The translations under genes were made by a program, and so were the position numbers. 22,634 bases of DNA, from positions 1-22,634 of the IMG/VR virus record IMGVR_UViG_3300050821_000228; one strand, given 5' to 3'. The notes under the pieces are model-generated. The model saw nothing but the letters and a program-made list of their open reading frames with translations, was not told the DNA's origin and made no database searches. This document shows, piece by piece, positions 16,881 through 22,634 of this stretch. This DNA is from a virus. Positions within the stretch are counted from its first letter, which is position 1, and each line of letters starts with the position of its first letter.

Positions 16881-17978
16881 TTAGCTCTCTCGGGTGATCA
16901 GGCGAGCAAGCTTGATCTGCTTGCGCTCGGGGAAGACACGAACCCAAGAGCCGTTGAAGGCGAGGTTGTTCGCCGAAGCGGCGTTGGTCGGTCCACCTTC
17001 CGAGGCCGGGCTGCCGACGTAGGCATGGCCGACCGGATGGATGCACCATTCGACGCGGTTGTAGAGGGTGTCGCTGCCCGCGCCGTTACCACGGTCCGGG
17101 TTGCGGAAGACTTCGGTCGGGACGATGGGCGTACCAACGCCAAGGCGGAACGACGCGGGGCCAACGAGCCACGTGTGGTAGATGCCTGCGGAGGTGTTGG
17201 AACCATTCGAGCTATCGCCCGCCGGGTTCGGCATGCCGTCGTCAACGATGACCCGGCGACCGAGGAAGGTCGGAATGTTGACCTTGCCCTCGCTGTCGGG
17301 AATGAAGTCGATCAGGTTGTTCTTCTGGGCGGTCGAGTACACGACCGAGTGCATGAACACGGCGGTCACATCCTCGGCGGCGTCGCCAAGCAGGGTCGCG
17401 GTGTCGATGAAGGCCGAGGCCGAGAAGTTGGTGACGCCTGCGGTAAACGAACCGCCGGAGATGTCATGGGTCAAGTCGCCGGTCTTGCCGTAGGCGGCGT
17501 TGATGCCAAGCTGGCCCGAGCGGCCCAGCGTGGGGTCGGCAAGTGCGTTGTTGGCGAAGATGCCGTTGGCAACTGCGACGAACGCACGCTGCAAACGCCG
17601 GACCCAGTAGTCGGAAACGCGGGACGCAATGGACTGCATCGGGTCGGACCCGGCGAGTGCCGTGGCCAGACGCATGGTGCTCCAGCTTGCGTTGCGCGAC
17701 AGACGAACGGCGACTTCCGCCGAGGTCTGCGTGATGTTCGGGGTCGAGGTAGTGTTCGGATTGTCCGAGGAAACGTTTTCCGCCGGATCGCCGATGTCCT
17801 GCCAAGACGGAACGGTGAAAGTCAGACCGCCGCCAGCGAGCAGATTGTCGAGGAAGTCGTCACGAGCCGCGATACCCGACTGGATGATCGCGGTCTTTTC
17901 CATCGTCAACTGTTGCGTATACGGGGTGAAGACCGCCGGAACGATGACATCGGAAATCTGAGTGGACACATTGGTCAT
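16881..17978 (-). CDS. Major capsid protein
   Basis: The 365-aa protein starts at MTNVSTQIS; the ATG at 17976-17978 has GGAG 7 nt upstream. An upstream in-frame TTG at 18041 lacks a ribosome site and would add an improbable 21-residue tail. Features typical of a capsid subunit are an N-terminal arm (DVIVPAVFTPYTQQLTMEKT), a helical spine region (SDPMQSIASRVSDYWVRRLQ, then ANGIFANNALAD), a 'plus strand' stretch with VFMHSVVYSTAQKNNLIDFI and IPTFLGRRVIVDDGMP, and a late FRNPDRGNGAGSDTLYNR followed by a conserved His-Pro-Val-Gly. The pattern 'vMhs-v...l...dlI..vp.....ip.y.Gr.VivdD.mP' is characteristic of HK97-fold coat proteins of this group, which build the icosahedral shell. A long leader and a strong downstream terminator fit high expression. 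Confidence 0.85.
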   Translation of the reverse strand: MTNVSTQISDVIVPAVFTPYTQQLTMEKTAIIQSGIAARDDFLDNLLAGGGLTFTVPSWQDIGDPAENVSSDNPNTTSTPNITQTSAEVAVRLSRNASWSTMRLATALAGSDPMQSIASRVSDYWVRRLQRAFVAVANGIFANNALADPTLGRSGQLGINAAYGKTGDLTHDISGGSFTAGVTNFSASAFIDTATLLGDAAEDVTAVFMHSVVYSTAQKNNLIDFIPDSEGKVNIPTFLGRRVIVDDGMPNPAGDSSNGSNTSAGIYHTWLVGPASFRLGVGTPIVPTEVFRNPDRGNGAGSDTLYNRVEWCIHPVGHAYVGSPASEGGPTNAASANNLAFNGSWVRVFPERKQIKLARLITRES

Positions 17979-18167
17979 GGATACTCTCCAGTGGTGTTGG
18001 GGAAAATCCGAAGCCAATCCCCATGGAGAGCTTCGCGGCAATTATCGGTGGAGGGCTTCGCGCATCTCGCCATGCGAGGAAACGAAGGCTCACCAAATTC
18101 TGCCGCAAGACTACAGCACTAAATTGCGAGAAACAACTGGCAATTTCCGTTTAGAAAAATGCACCGT
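17979..18167 (-). promoter_or_regulatory. Long leader of the major capsid gene with repeats and an inverted repeat
   Basis: This is the largest gap in the window (189 nt). It holds an inverted repeat AAATTGC/GCAATTT (18121-18127 and 18140-18146), a 10-bp direct repeat CCGTTTAGAA (18147-18156 and 18164-18173, the second overlapping the glycosyltransferase stop), and a near-perfect 14-bp direct repeat TGGAGAGCTTCGCG / TGGAGGGCTTCGCG (18024-18037 and 18049-18062, 25 nt apart). The capsid ribosome site GGAG (17986-17989) lies 7 nt from its ATG. A promoter for this highly expressed gene would be expected here, but I cannot pick -35/-10 boxes with confidence. Confidence 0.45.
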
Positions 18168-19265
18168 TTAGAATAGCTTCATGCGCTCCGAGCGCGGCTC
18201 ATACCATCCCTTCCCTGCGAAGATATCTCTGACCGATTGGAAGTAGTCGGTATACATCGGGGCAACGCTCTGTAGCGAGAACTTCTCTCCCCAGCGCCTA
18301 CACACGACAGGATCAATCGTGTGGATATTGCGAGCAGCCCACTCGAATTGCTCGAAAGTTCGGCATCGGAAGCCGGTCTGGCCCTGAGGATTATACTCGG
18401 CAAATGCGCCGCGATCAGAACTGATAACCGGCGTGCCAGATAGCATGCTCTCGATCTGCACGCCGCAGAATGGTTCAAGGAATGTCGAAGCGCAGATGGT
18501 CGCTTTGGCGTCGCGCAAGAGTGCCTTCCGAAGTTTCGGACCGAGGTTTCCGACGTACTTGACGTACTCGGTTTCGGGCTCTTGAGTGCCCGCCCCTGCT
18601 ATGAGCAATTTGGTTTTGGTCGCCTCCGCGATCTGCTTGGCAATATGAATGCCCTTGCCAGAATTAAGCCGACCAAGGAAAGCGAAGTAGTTTTGCTTTA
18701 GTGTCGAGCACTCGAAATCTTTCAGGTCGAATGCATTAGGGATGACAGCATCATACCAAAATGTGTTGCTCGCTAAGATCGCCGCCGCATTGGTCTGATA
18801 GGCGTGCATGATCGCGTAACTCTCATAGACCTTGTACGGAGCGAACGTGCCGTTCGGATATCCGATGCCGCTCTCGACCGTGATCAGGTCAGGATGCGCT
18901 AGAGCAACAGGCTTATGATAGTCCCCGAACGCGCAGAGCAAGAAATCTCCGCGCTGCTTGCGCTTGTCGATCTCTTCGATAGCTCGTCTGTAGAACACTT
19001 GATAACAGTGATCGGTTTTCTTGAAGGCCGGGAAACCATCCTTCCGCCAGTTGTGGCCGGGATAGGATTTCTGAAGATCGCGGACGCTAGTTATAGTAAC
19101 GTTGGCATCAGTCTCGACCCTAGACAACGAATGCCCATAATGGAAGACCGTGTGGCCCTCCATTTTCAGCATCTTGCAGAGCTTGACTACTTTTTGCGTG
19201 AAAGCACAAGAAGAGTACTCTGGGGTCGAGATCGTGTGAGGGATGCCAAGGACGTGGAAGCGCAT
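18168..19265 (-). CDS. Glycosyltransferase, GT4-like (group 1, GT-B fold)
   Basis: The 365-aa protein has GT-B architecture. The N-terminal half carries an acceptor-domain pattern (GIPHT at residues 8-12, a helix, then GHTVFHYG at 37-44). The C-terminal half begins at VIPNAFD (174-180), followed by the donor-binding signature FLGRLNSGKGI (196-206) and LLIAGAG (220-226). The EX7E motif is EPFCGVQIE (264-272), and GTPVISSDRGAFAE follows at 277-290. The length is normal for the family. The family moves a sugar from an activated nucleotide-sugar to an acceptor, usually in the cytoplasm. Here the gene sits between a collagen-like fibre and the capsid gene, so the natural candidate acceptors are the Thr-rich Gly-X-Thr fibres. 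Host surface glycan or DNA-base modification are alternatives. The ATG has a GGAG 11 nt upstream. Family call is strong; substrate is inference. Confidence 0.85.
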   Translation of the reverse strand: MRFHVLGIPHTISTPEYSSCAFTQKVVKLCKMLKMEGHTVFHYGHSLSRVETDANVTITSVRDLQKSYPGHNWRKDGFPAFKKTDHCYQVFYRRAIEEIDKRKQRGDFLLCAFGDYHKPVALAHPDLITVESGIGYPNGTFAPYKVYESYAIMHAYQTNAAAILASNTFWYDAVIPNAFDLKDFECSTLKQNYFAFLGRLNSGKGIHIAKQIAEATKTKLLIAGAGTQEPETEYVKYVGNLGPKLRKALLRDAKATICASTFLEPFCGVQIESMLSGTPVISSDRGAFAEYNPQGQTGFRCRTFEQFEWAARNIHTIDPVVCRRWGEKFSLQSVAPMYTDYFQSVRDIFAGKGWYEPRSERMKLF

Positions 19266-19324
19266 GGGACCGTTGCTCCGCTATTTAATCCGTCTCCCCC
19301 ATTAGCACCAATTTTCATTGCTGT

Positions 19325-21130
19325 CTATCGGATACGCCGCGCTCGCACGTATATGAGAGCGGACATGGTCGAAACCGTGAAATTAGCAAACCCCATCGCA
19401 TGGAAGCCTGTAGAAGTAGCCAAATCGACGACGTAACGAGCGCCAAACAAATTGAGCCTTACTCCCGAGCCGGGCACTACAGCCGCCATCGGCAAGCAGT
19501 GAGATGCAAACGGCGTTGTAAGGTCCCTTGCAGATGTCAAGCTGACACTGGTCTCGATATAAGTGATCGACGTGGTGGCAGCCGGTTGAAACTGTGCCCA
19601 AAAAGTTAGCTCCCATTCGCCGGGCGTTAACGTGATAGTAAACAGGTCAAGTGGAGTGCCGCTAGAAAGATTTTGATTAGAGCTTGAACTGAGCGTCTCC
19701 CCTACACAACCCGCCGGGGCAGCATCCGTCCCAGCGCCAATCCCGGGGACATACCCGATAGGTTGCTGGAACGGAGGGTGATTATCGTCGCTACCCTGAC
19801 CACCTCCGCTATCATCAGACAGCATTATGAATGTCGTTGTCGCACTGCCTCCGCCTCCTCCCGCTGCCCCGGTGCCGCCCGTGCCGCCGGTAGCGCCGGT
19901 CGCGCCGGTCGCGCCGGTCGCGCCTGTTGCGCCCATCGCTCCGTCTGATCCATCCAAACCATCTTCGCCCTGAGGACCTTGTAAGCCCGACGCGCCGGTT
20001 GAGCCGGTTGAGCCGGTTAGCCCTGTCGCGCCGGTCGCTCCAGCGGGGCCGACGCCGCCCGTTCCGCCGGTTGCGCCAGTCGCGCCGGTCGCTCCAGCGG
20101 GACCTACGCCGCCCGTTCCGCCGGTTGCGCCAGTCGCGCCTATATCGCCGCTTGCGCCGGTCGCTCCGGTCGCACCGAGCGATCCGTCGCTGCCGTCTGA
20201 TCCATCTAGGCCGTCGCTGCCGGGAACGCCTTGCGGTCCTATAGGGCCGGTAGCACCTGTCGATCCTGCCCCAGAAGCTCCTACGCCGCCCGTGCCGCCG
20301 GTTGAGCCCGTGGCTCCGGTGAAGCCTGTTGCGCCCGTTGCTCCGACCTCGGCAAGGATATTCCAGTTAGCTGGGAAGCCGACAGGGTCTTGTCCTGCCG
20401 TTGTCGGAGAGATGCAAATGTACGATGAGCCGTTGGTGAAGAAAACCCCATCGCCCACCGAGTATGTTGAAACCGCCGAATAGTTTCCGCGCCAGTTTAT
20501 TCCTACGCCGCCCGTTCCGCCGCTCGCTCCAGTCGCGCCCGTAGCGCCGGTCGCACCAAGAATGTTCGCTTGGAAAACCCATGTGGTGCCGTTGAACTGA
20601 TAGACGTTGTCATTCAGCGTGTTGACGTAAACCTCGTTGGTGACGCCGGTCGCGCCCGGAGGTCCAGCGCCGAACAGGATGCCGCCAGTGATGATAATCT
20701 GACCGCTTGCGCCAGAGGCTCCGGTCCCGCCGCTCGCGCCGGTCGCCCCGGTCGCGCCGGTAAAGCCCTGCGTGCCCGTGATGCCGTTATTCCACACGCC
20801 GCTATTGTAGTTGAGGATTTTTCCCGGCCCTAGAACATTCGAGTACAGGATGCGCGACGACGCGCCATCAACGTACGTCACGGTGACAGTATGGAAAATA
20901 TTGTCATTATTGTAGAGATTGAACTCTCGGAGCCTACGTTGCGTGCCGTTGTTCGGAGATGGAAGGATTGTAACTGGCGTTGTGCCATTAGTCGTGAAAT
21001 CTAGGTCGCCCGCGACAAAGCTCGACGGCAGCGTGATGTCCTCGTAGGCGACGACCATGTCGCAATCGAGCGATCCCTTGGCCTCGCCAAGAACGATGAC
21101 GATTGATTTATTCGTGGCGTCTAAGTGCAT
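19325..21130 (-). CDS. Collagen-like fibre protein 1 with carbohydrate-binding-like module
   Basis: This is a 601-aa modular fibre. Residues 1-117 form a beta-rich head that probably attaches to the particle. A short Gly-X-Y stretch follows (118-145). A module at about 150-192 (EVYVNTLNDNVYQFNGTTW) is of the kind often found between collagen blocks. Residues about 211-262 (WRGNYSAVSTYSVGDGVFF, SSYICIS, then PANWNILAEVG) resemble the CBM5/12-like chitin-binding fold. The main Gly-X-Y tract spans about 263-428 and is rich in GAT triplets, with an Asp-rich patch [13 protein letters not shown]. The C-terminal 170 residues look like a beta domain that could start trimerisation. Phage collagen-like proteins usually form trimeric fibres. 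The gene starts 2 nt after the 89-aa gene and precedes the glycosyltransferase. Its place between scaffold and capsid genes suggests a head rather than a tail location, but that is inference. Confidence 0.85.
   Translation of the reverse strand: MHLDATNKSIVIVLGEAKGSLDCDMVVAYEDITLPSSFVAGDLDFTTNGTTPVTILPSPNNGTQRRLREFNLYNNDNIFHTVTVTYVDGASSRILYSNVLGPGKILNYNSGVWNNGITGTQGFTGATGATGASGGTGASGASGQIIITGGILFGAGPPGATGVTNEVYVNTLNDNVYQFNGTTWVFQANILGATGATGATGASGGTGGVGINWRGNYSAVSTYSVGDGVFFTNGSSYICISPTTAGQDPVGFPANWNILAEVGATGATGFTGATGSTGGTGGVGASGAGSTGATGPIGPQGVPGSDGLDGSDGSDGSLGATGATGASGDIGATGATGGTGGVGPAGATGATGATGGTGGVGPAGATGATGLTGSTGSTGASGLQGPQGEDGLDGSDGAMGATGATGATGATGATGGTGGTGAAGGGGGSATTTFIMLSDDSGGGQGSDDNHPPFQQPIGYVPGIGAGTDAAPAGCVGETLSSSSNQNLSSGTPLDLFTITLTPGEWELTFWAQFQPAATTSITYIETSVSLTSARDLTTPFASHCLPMAAVVPGSGVRLNLFGARYVVDLATSTGFHAMGFANFTVSTMSALIYVRARRIR
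19847..20344 (-). repeat. Gly-X-Y coding repeat of fibre 1 (main tract)
   Basis: The 9-bp-periodic DNA encodes about 55 collagen triplets. Codons vary between copies (GGC/GGT/GGA, GCG/GCA, ACC/ACA), so the repeat is less perfect as DNA than as protein. A near-identical unit encoding [16 protein letters not shown] occurs twice in a row, evidence of recent unit duplication. Such tracts commonly change length by slippage or recombination. Confidence 0.85.
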
Positions 21131-21132
21131 GC

Positions 21133-21402
21133 TCAGACTTTCGTTGTCAGGCCAGCGACAAGCGCATTGTCTGTGCCGGTGGCGACCCCGCTGCCGTTGC
21201 CGCCCAAGTTTCTACGCTGCACAATGACGGTGAAATTAGCTTTGGCTGTCGGAACTACCGCGAACTGGCCTAGCTTAGCGCCAGCTTGTTTCGCCTTGGT
21301 CTTGGCCACTTCGAGCCCGTACTTCTTGATGTAGTCGCCCTGACGAGTGAGGTTGAAGTGCTCAGCCGACCAAGGATTTTCAGCGAACGCCTCGTCGGCC
21401 AT
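21133..21402 (-). CDS. Small head protein carrying a scaffold-like NPWS module
   Basis: An ATG start with a good ribosome site (GAGGTGAG) gives an 89-aa protein. Residues about 9-45 (NPWSAEHFNLTRQGDYIKKY, then a helix ending QAGAKLG) align without gaps to residues 245-281 of the scaffold, with 17 identities in 37 positions by my count. The remaining C-terminal half is glycine- and valine-rich and looks beta-structured. If the scaffold tail is the capsid-contacting element, this protein could use the same contact as a minor scaffold, a cement protein or an anchor for the downstream fibre. The gene follows a terminator and ends 2 nt before the collagen-like fibre gene, which suggests translational coupling to it. 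No named function can be given with confidence. Confidence 0.75.
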   Translation of the reverse strand: MADEAFAENPWSAEHFNLTRQGDYIKKYGLEVAKTKAKQAGAKLGQFAVVPTAKANFTVIVQRRNLGGNGSGVATGTDNALVAGLTTKV

Positions 21403-21414
21403 ATCTCACCTCAC

Positions 21415-21452
21415 AAAAAGAGCGCGCCCCGGAATAATAGCCGGGGCGCGCT
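21415..21452 (-). terminator. Rho-independent terminator after the scaffold gene
   Basis: A perfect 12-bp GC-rich inverted repeat (21421-21432 with 21441-21452, AGCGCGCCCCGG) encloses an 8-nt loop. On the minus strand it is followed by CTTTTTG. It sits 20 nt past the scaffold stop and just before the ribosome site of the 89-aa gene. A shorter T-rich stretch also follows on the plus side, so some bidirectional activity is possible. It probably lowers expression of the downstream genes relative to the scaffold, or marks the end of one transcript. Confidence 0.8.
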
Positions 21453-21472
21453 TTGTTTACTACTGGCAACTA

Positions 21473-22339
21473 TCAGGCCGCTTGGGGCTTGGTGTCACCG
21501 ATCTTGGAGCCAGCCTGAGCCGCGATCTCAGCAGCCTTTACTGCTCCGAGTTGCGTCACAAGCGCGCCTTGGCGAGTGATGTTCCATCCCGCCTTCGACC
21601 ACGGATTGTTGGCTCCTGCGTAGGTGCCACGACCCCCGCCTCCGCCAGAGCCTTGAGAGCCGCCGCCGACAGACGTGGGCCACCAATGCGGTGCCTTGTC
21701 CTGCATGTCCTTGAGCCATTCCTTGACGGTCAGGCCCGGTGTCGTGCCCGCAACATCCTTGGTGATGATGCGACCGTCATCGGTCTTTTCGAACACGCGG
21801 AGCCCGCGTCCGGCCACGTCGTCAAGAGCAGTAGCGATGCACTTGTCTTGAGTGGCAGCGTCACGGATGGCGCGCTCGATGCTGTCCGTCGTTATGGAGG
21901 TGCGAAGGTTGACGACTTCGCCGTCCTTCTCAGCGACGGCCTTCTTCTGGGCGTCAAGTTGGCGCTCCAGATTTTGCTTGTCACGCTCCAGCGGAGCCGT
22001 GGCTTGCTTGACACGAGCCGCAATAATCGGCTCAAGCTTGGCCTCGTCGATACGGCCATCCTTGTTGATGGCATCGAGTTGTGCCGTAGCTTCTTCGAGC
22101 TTGTGGGCCTGTTCCTGAATTGCTTCGGGATCAAGACCTTCAAACGGGGCCAGTGCGGCCTTCGTGACCTTGTGATCAGCACGCTCTTTCACGAGAGCGG
22201 TTTGGACCCGGTCAATGTCATACTGCGTTTTCACGCCTTCGACCCCAGTCAACTCCCAATGACCATTACGTTCGGTATAAAGGTCAGCGTAGCCTTCCGG
22301 GATTTCCTCGACAGTGTCATAGATGGTTTTGAGCTTCAT
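21473..22339 (-). CDS. Capsid scaffolding protein
   Basis: The 288-aa protein starts at an ATG with an AAGGA ribosome site (AAGGAATACGATA before the ATG). Residues about 40-150 are highly charged and predicted to form a long coiled coil (for example KLEEATAQLDAINKDGRIDE and RDKQNLERQLDAQKKA). A more globular stretch (about 150-220) and a glycine linker (about 225-240) follow. The C-terminal helix-rich tail (245-281) begins with NPWS. Coiled coil plus a short C-terminal capsid-binding element is the usual plan of phage scaffolds, which shape the procapsid and then leave. The gene lies between the minor head protein and the capsid region and ends just before a strong terminator. The C-terminal NPWS module recurs in the next gene. 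The role is inferred from architecture and position; no protease domain is evident. Confidence 0.75.
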   Translation of the reverse strand: MKLKTIYDTVEEIPEGYADLYTERNGHWELTGVEGVKTQYDIDRVQTALVKERADHKVTKAALAPFEGLDPEAIQEQAHKLEEATAQLDAINKDGRIDEAKLEPIIAARVKQATAPLERDKQNLERQLDAQKKAVAEKDGEVVNLRTSITTDSIERAIRDAATQDKCIATALDDVAGRGLRVFEKTDDGRIITKDVAGTTPGLTVKEWLKDMQDKAPHWWPTSVGGGSQGSGGGGGRGTYAGANNPWSKAGWNITRQGALVTQLGAVKAAEIAAQAGSKIGDTKPQAA

Positions 22340-22377
22340 TATCGTATTCCTTATTTAGAACCTAAGTGGACATCCAA

Positions 22378-22634
22378 TCAGGCACCGCTCATGCGGGATT
22401 TTCTCGCGTGCAGAAGACCCTTGCCGAGGCGAAGGATATGCTGTCGTGTAATCTCAGTCACGCCATTGACGCCGTTTAACCGGCGGCTGCCAATGACACG
22501 GTGAGCGATATCAGTGTTGTCCTCTCCAGCGGTGAGGCCAACACTAATTGCAGTGTGGATGCGCTCGGCATCCTGAGCGGCTATGTTACGCGCCCAATGC
22601 GCGAGTTCATGACCGTGAATTTTCAGCGTCTTCT
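22378..22634 (-). CDS. Minor head (head morphogenesis) protein, C-terminal part, 5' truncated
   Basis: This frame is open from the right edge to a TGA at 22378-22380 and gives the last 84 residues of a protein whose start lies outside the window. The fragment is mostly helical. It contains AERIHTAISVGLTAGEDNTD followed by RVIGSRRLNGVNGVTEITRQ. This pattern (an amphipathic helix, a 'G-x-s-x-x-D/E-I-a' turn, then a late 'eit-Rqhi' helix) resembles the C-terminus of Mu gpF / SPP1 gp7-type minor head proteins. Those proteins are packaged with the portal and help head assembly. The position directly before a scaffold-like gene fits that role. A portal C-terminus is less likely. The family call is inference from motif and position, and the N-terminal part must be read outside the window. 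Confidence 0.6.
   Translation of the reverse strand, partial: KTLKIHGHELAHWARNIAAQDAERIHTAISVGLTAGEDNTDIAHRVIGSRRLNGVNGVTEITRQHILRLGKGLLHARKSRMSGA

Noticed and set aside
17979-18041. N-terminal extension of the capsid protein from a TTG at 18041
   Set aside because: There is no ribosome site before the TTG, while GGAG stands 7 nt before the ATG at 17978.
16773-18122. Long plus-strand open frame (449 codons) opposite the capsid gene
   Set aside because: It is the antisense of the capsid gene, has Arg/Gly/Val-rich composition typical of shadow frames in GC-rich DNA, no matching motif and no ribosome site. All supported genes run the other way.
17979-18167. Sigma70-type promoter boxes in the capsid leader (for example TTGCCA upstream of AGTGCT)
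   Set aside because: The -10 candidates are poor at every allowed spacing. No box pair is convincing without transcript data.
18168-19265. Collagen lysine hydroxylase/glycosyltransferase of mimivirus type
   Set aside because: The protein shows only GT4-type GT-B motifs. No Fe/2-oxoglutarate HxD...H hydroxylase pattern is visible, and the collagen tracts are poor in Lys and Pro at Y.
21347-22504. Plus-strand open frame (385 codons) opposite the scaffold gene
   Set aside because: It crosses the terminator and the scaffold antisense, with low-complexity composition and no recognisable motif. The minus-strand scaffold has a clear coiled coil and start site.

Overview
The window is one continuous block of virion-assembly genes from a tailed phage or prophage. 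Every credible gene lies on the minus strand, so the transcript reads from the right edge (22634) to the left edge (1). Gene order is the classic long-tailed order: minor head protein, scaffold, major capsid, head-tail connectors, tail terminator, tail tube, frameshifted tail assembly chaperone, tape measure, tail-tip proteins. The tape measure is 765 aa. I see no sheath gene, which suggests a siphovirus-like particle with a tail of roughly 0.11-0.12 micrometre (using about 0.15 nm per residue). No terminase, portal, integrase, replication or lysis gene is visible. A host in Alphaproteobacteria, perhaps Rhizobiales, is an inference from the GC-rich codon use and from the type of exported accessory protein at 4929-5363. 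It is not proven.

Head region (about 12 kb at the right). A minor head protein runs off the right edge. It is followed by a 288-aa scaffold and an 89-aa protein that repeats the scaffold's C-terminal NPWS module. Next come a 601-aa collagen-like fibre with inserted sugar-binding-like modules and a GT4-type glycosyltransferase. The major capsid protein follows, with a long leader and a strong terminator behind it. Then come three small genes (74, 227 and 63 aa), a second collagen-like fibre (608 aa), a glycine-rich adhesin-like protein and two small beta-rich proteins. The two collagen-like genes and the glycosyltransferase surround the capsid gene instead of sitting at the tail tip. The most interesting hypothesis is therefore a glycosylated, collagen-like fibre coat on the capsid.

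Neck and tail region (about 12.2 kb to 1). A DnaT-like head-tail connector, a head-closure protein and a tail terminator precede the tail tube protein. A very acidic small protein bracketed by two hairpins comes next. The tail assembly chaperone pair then uses a canonical -1 slippery heptamer (C CCC CCT at 8810-8816) with a hairpin 8 nt downstream. Its extended product ends on the start codon of the next gene. The tape measure, a 156-aa tail protein and an exported protein with a CxSAC motif lead into an 858-aa hub-like protein. Two small genes follow, then a large tail protein that is open for 649 codons and runs off the left edge.

Stop/start overlaps (ATGA, TGATG, GTGA) are frequent, so translation is probably coupled along much of the block. 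No stretch without a gene exceeds 300 bases. The longest gap (17979-18167) holds the capsid leader. I saw no RNA genes, insertion sequences, attachment sites or CRISPR arrays. Family names rest on reading the protein sequences; no database search was run.
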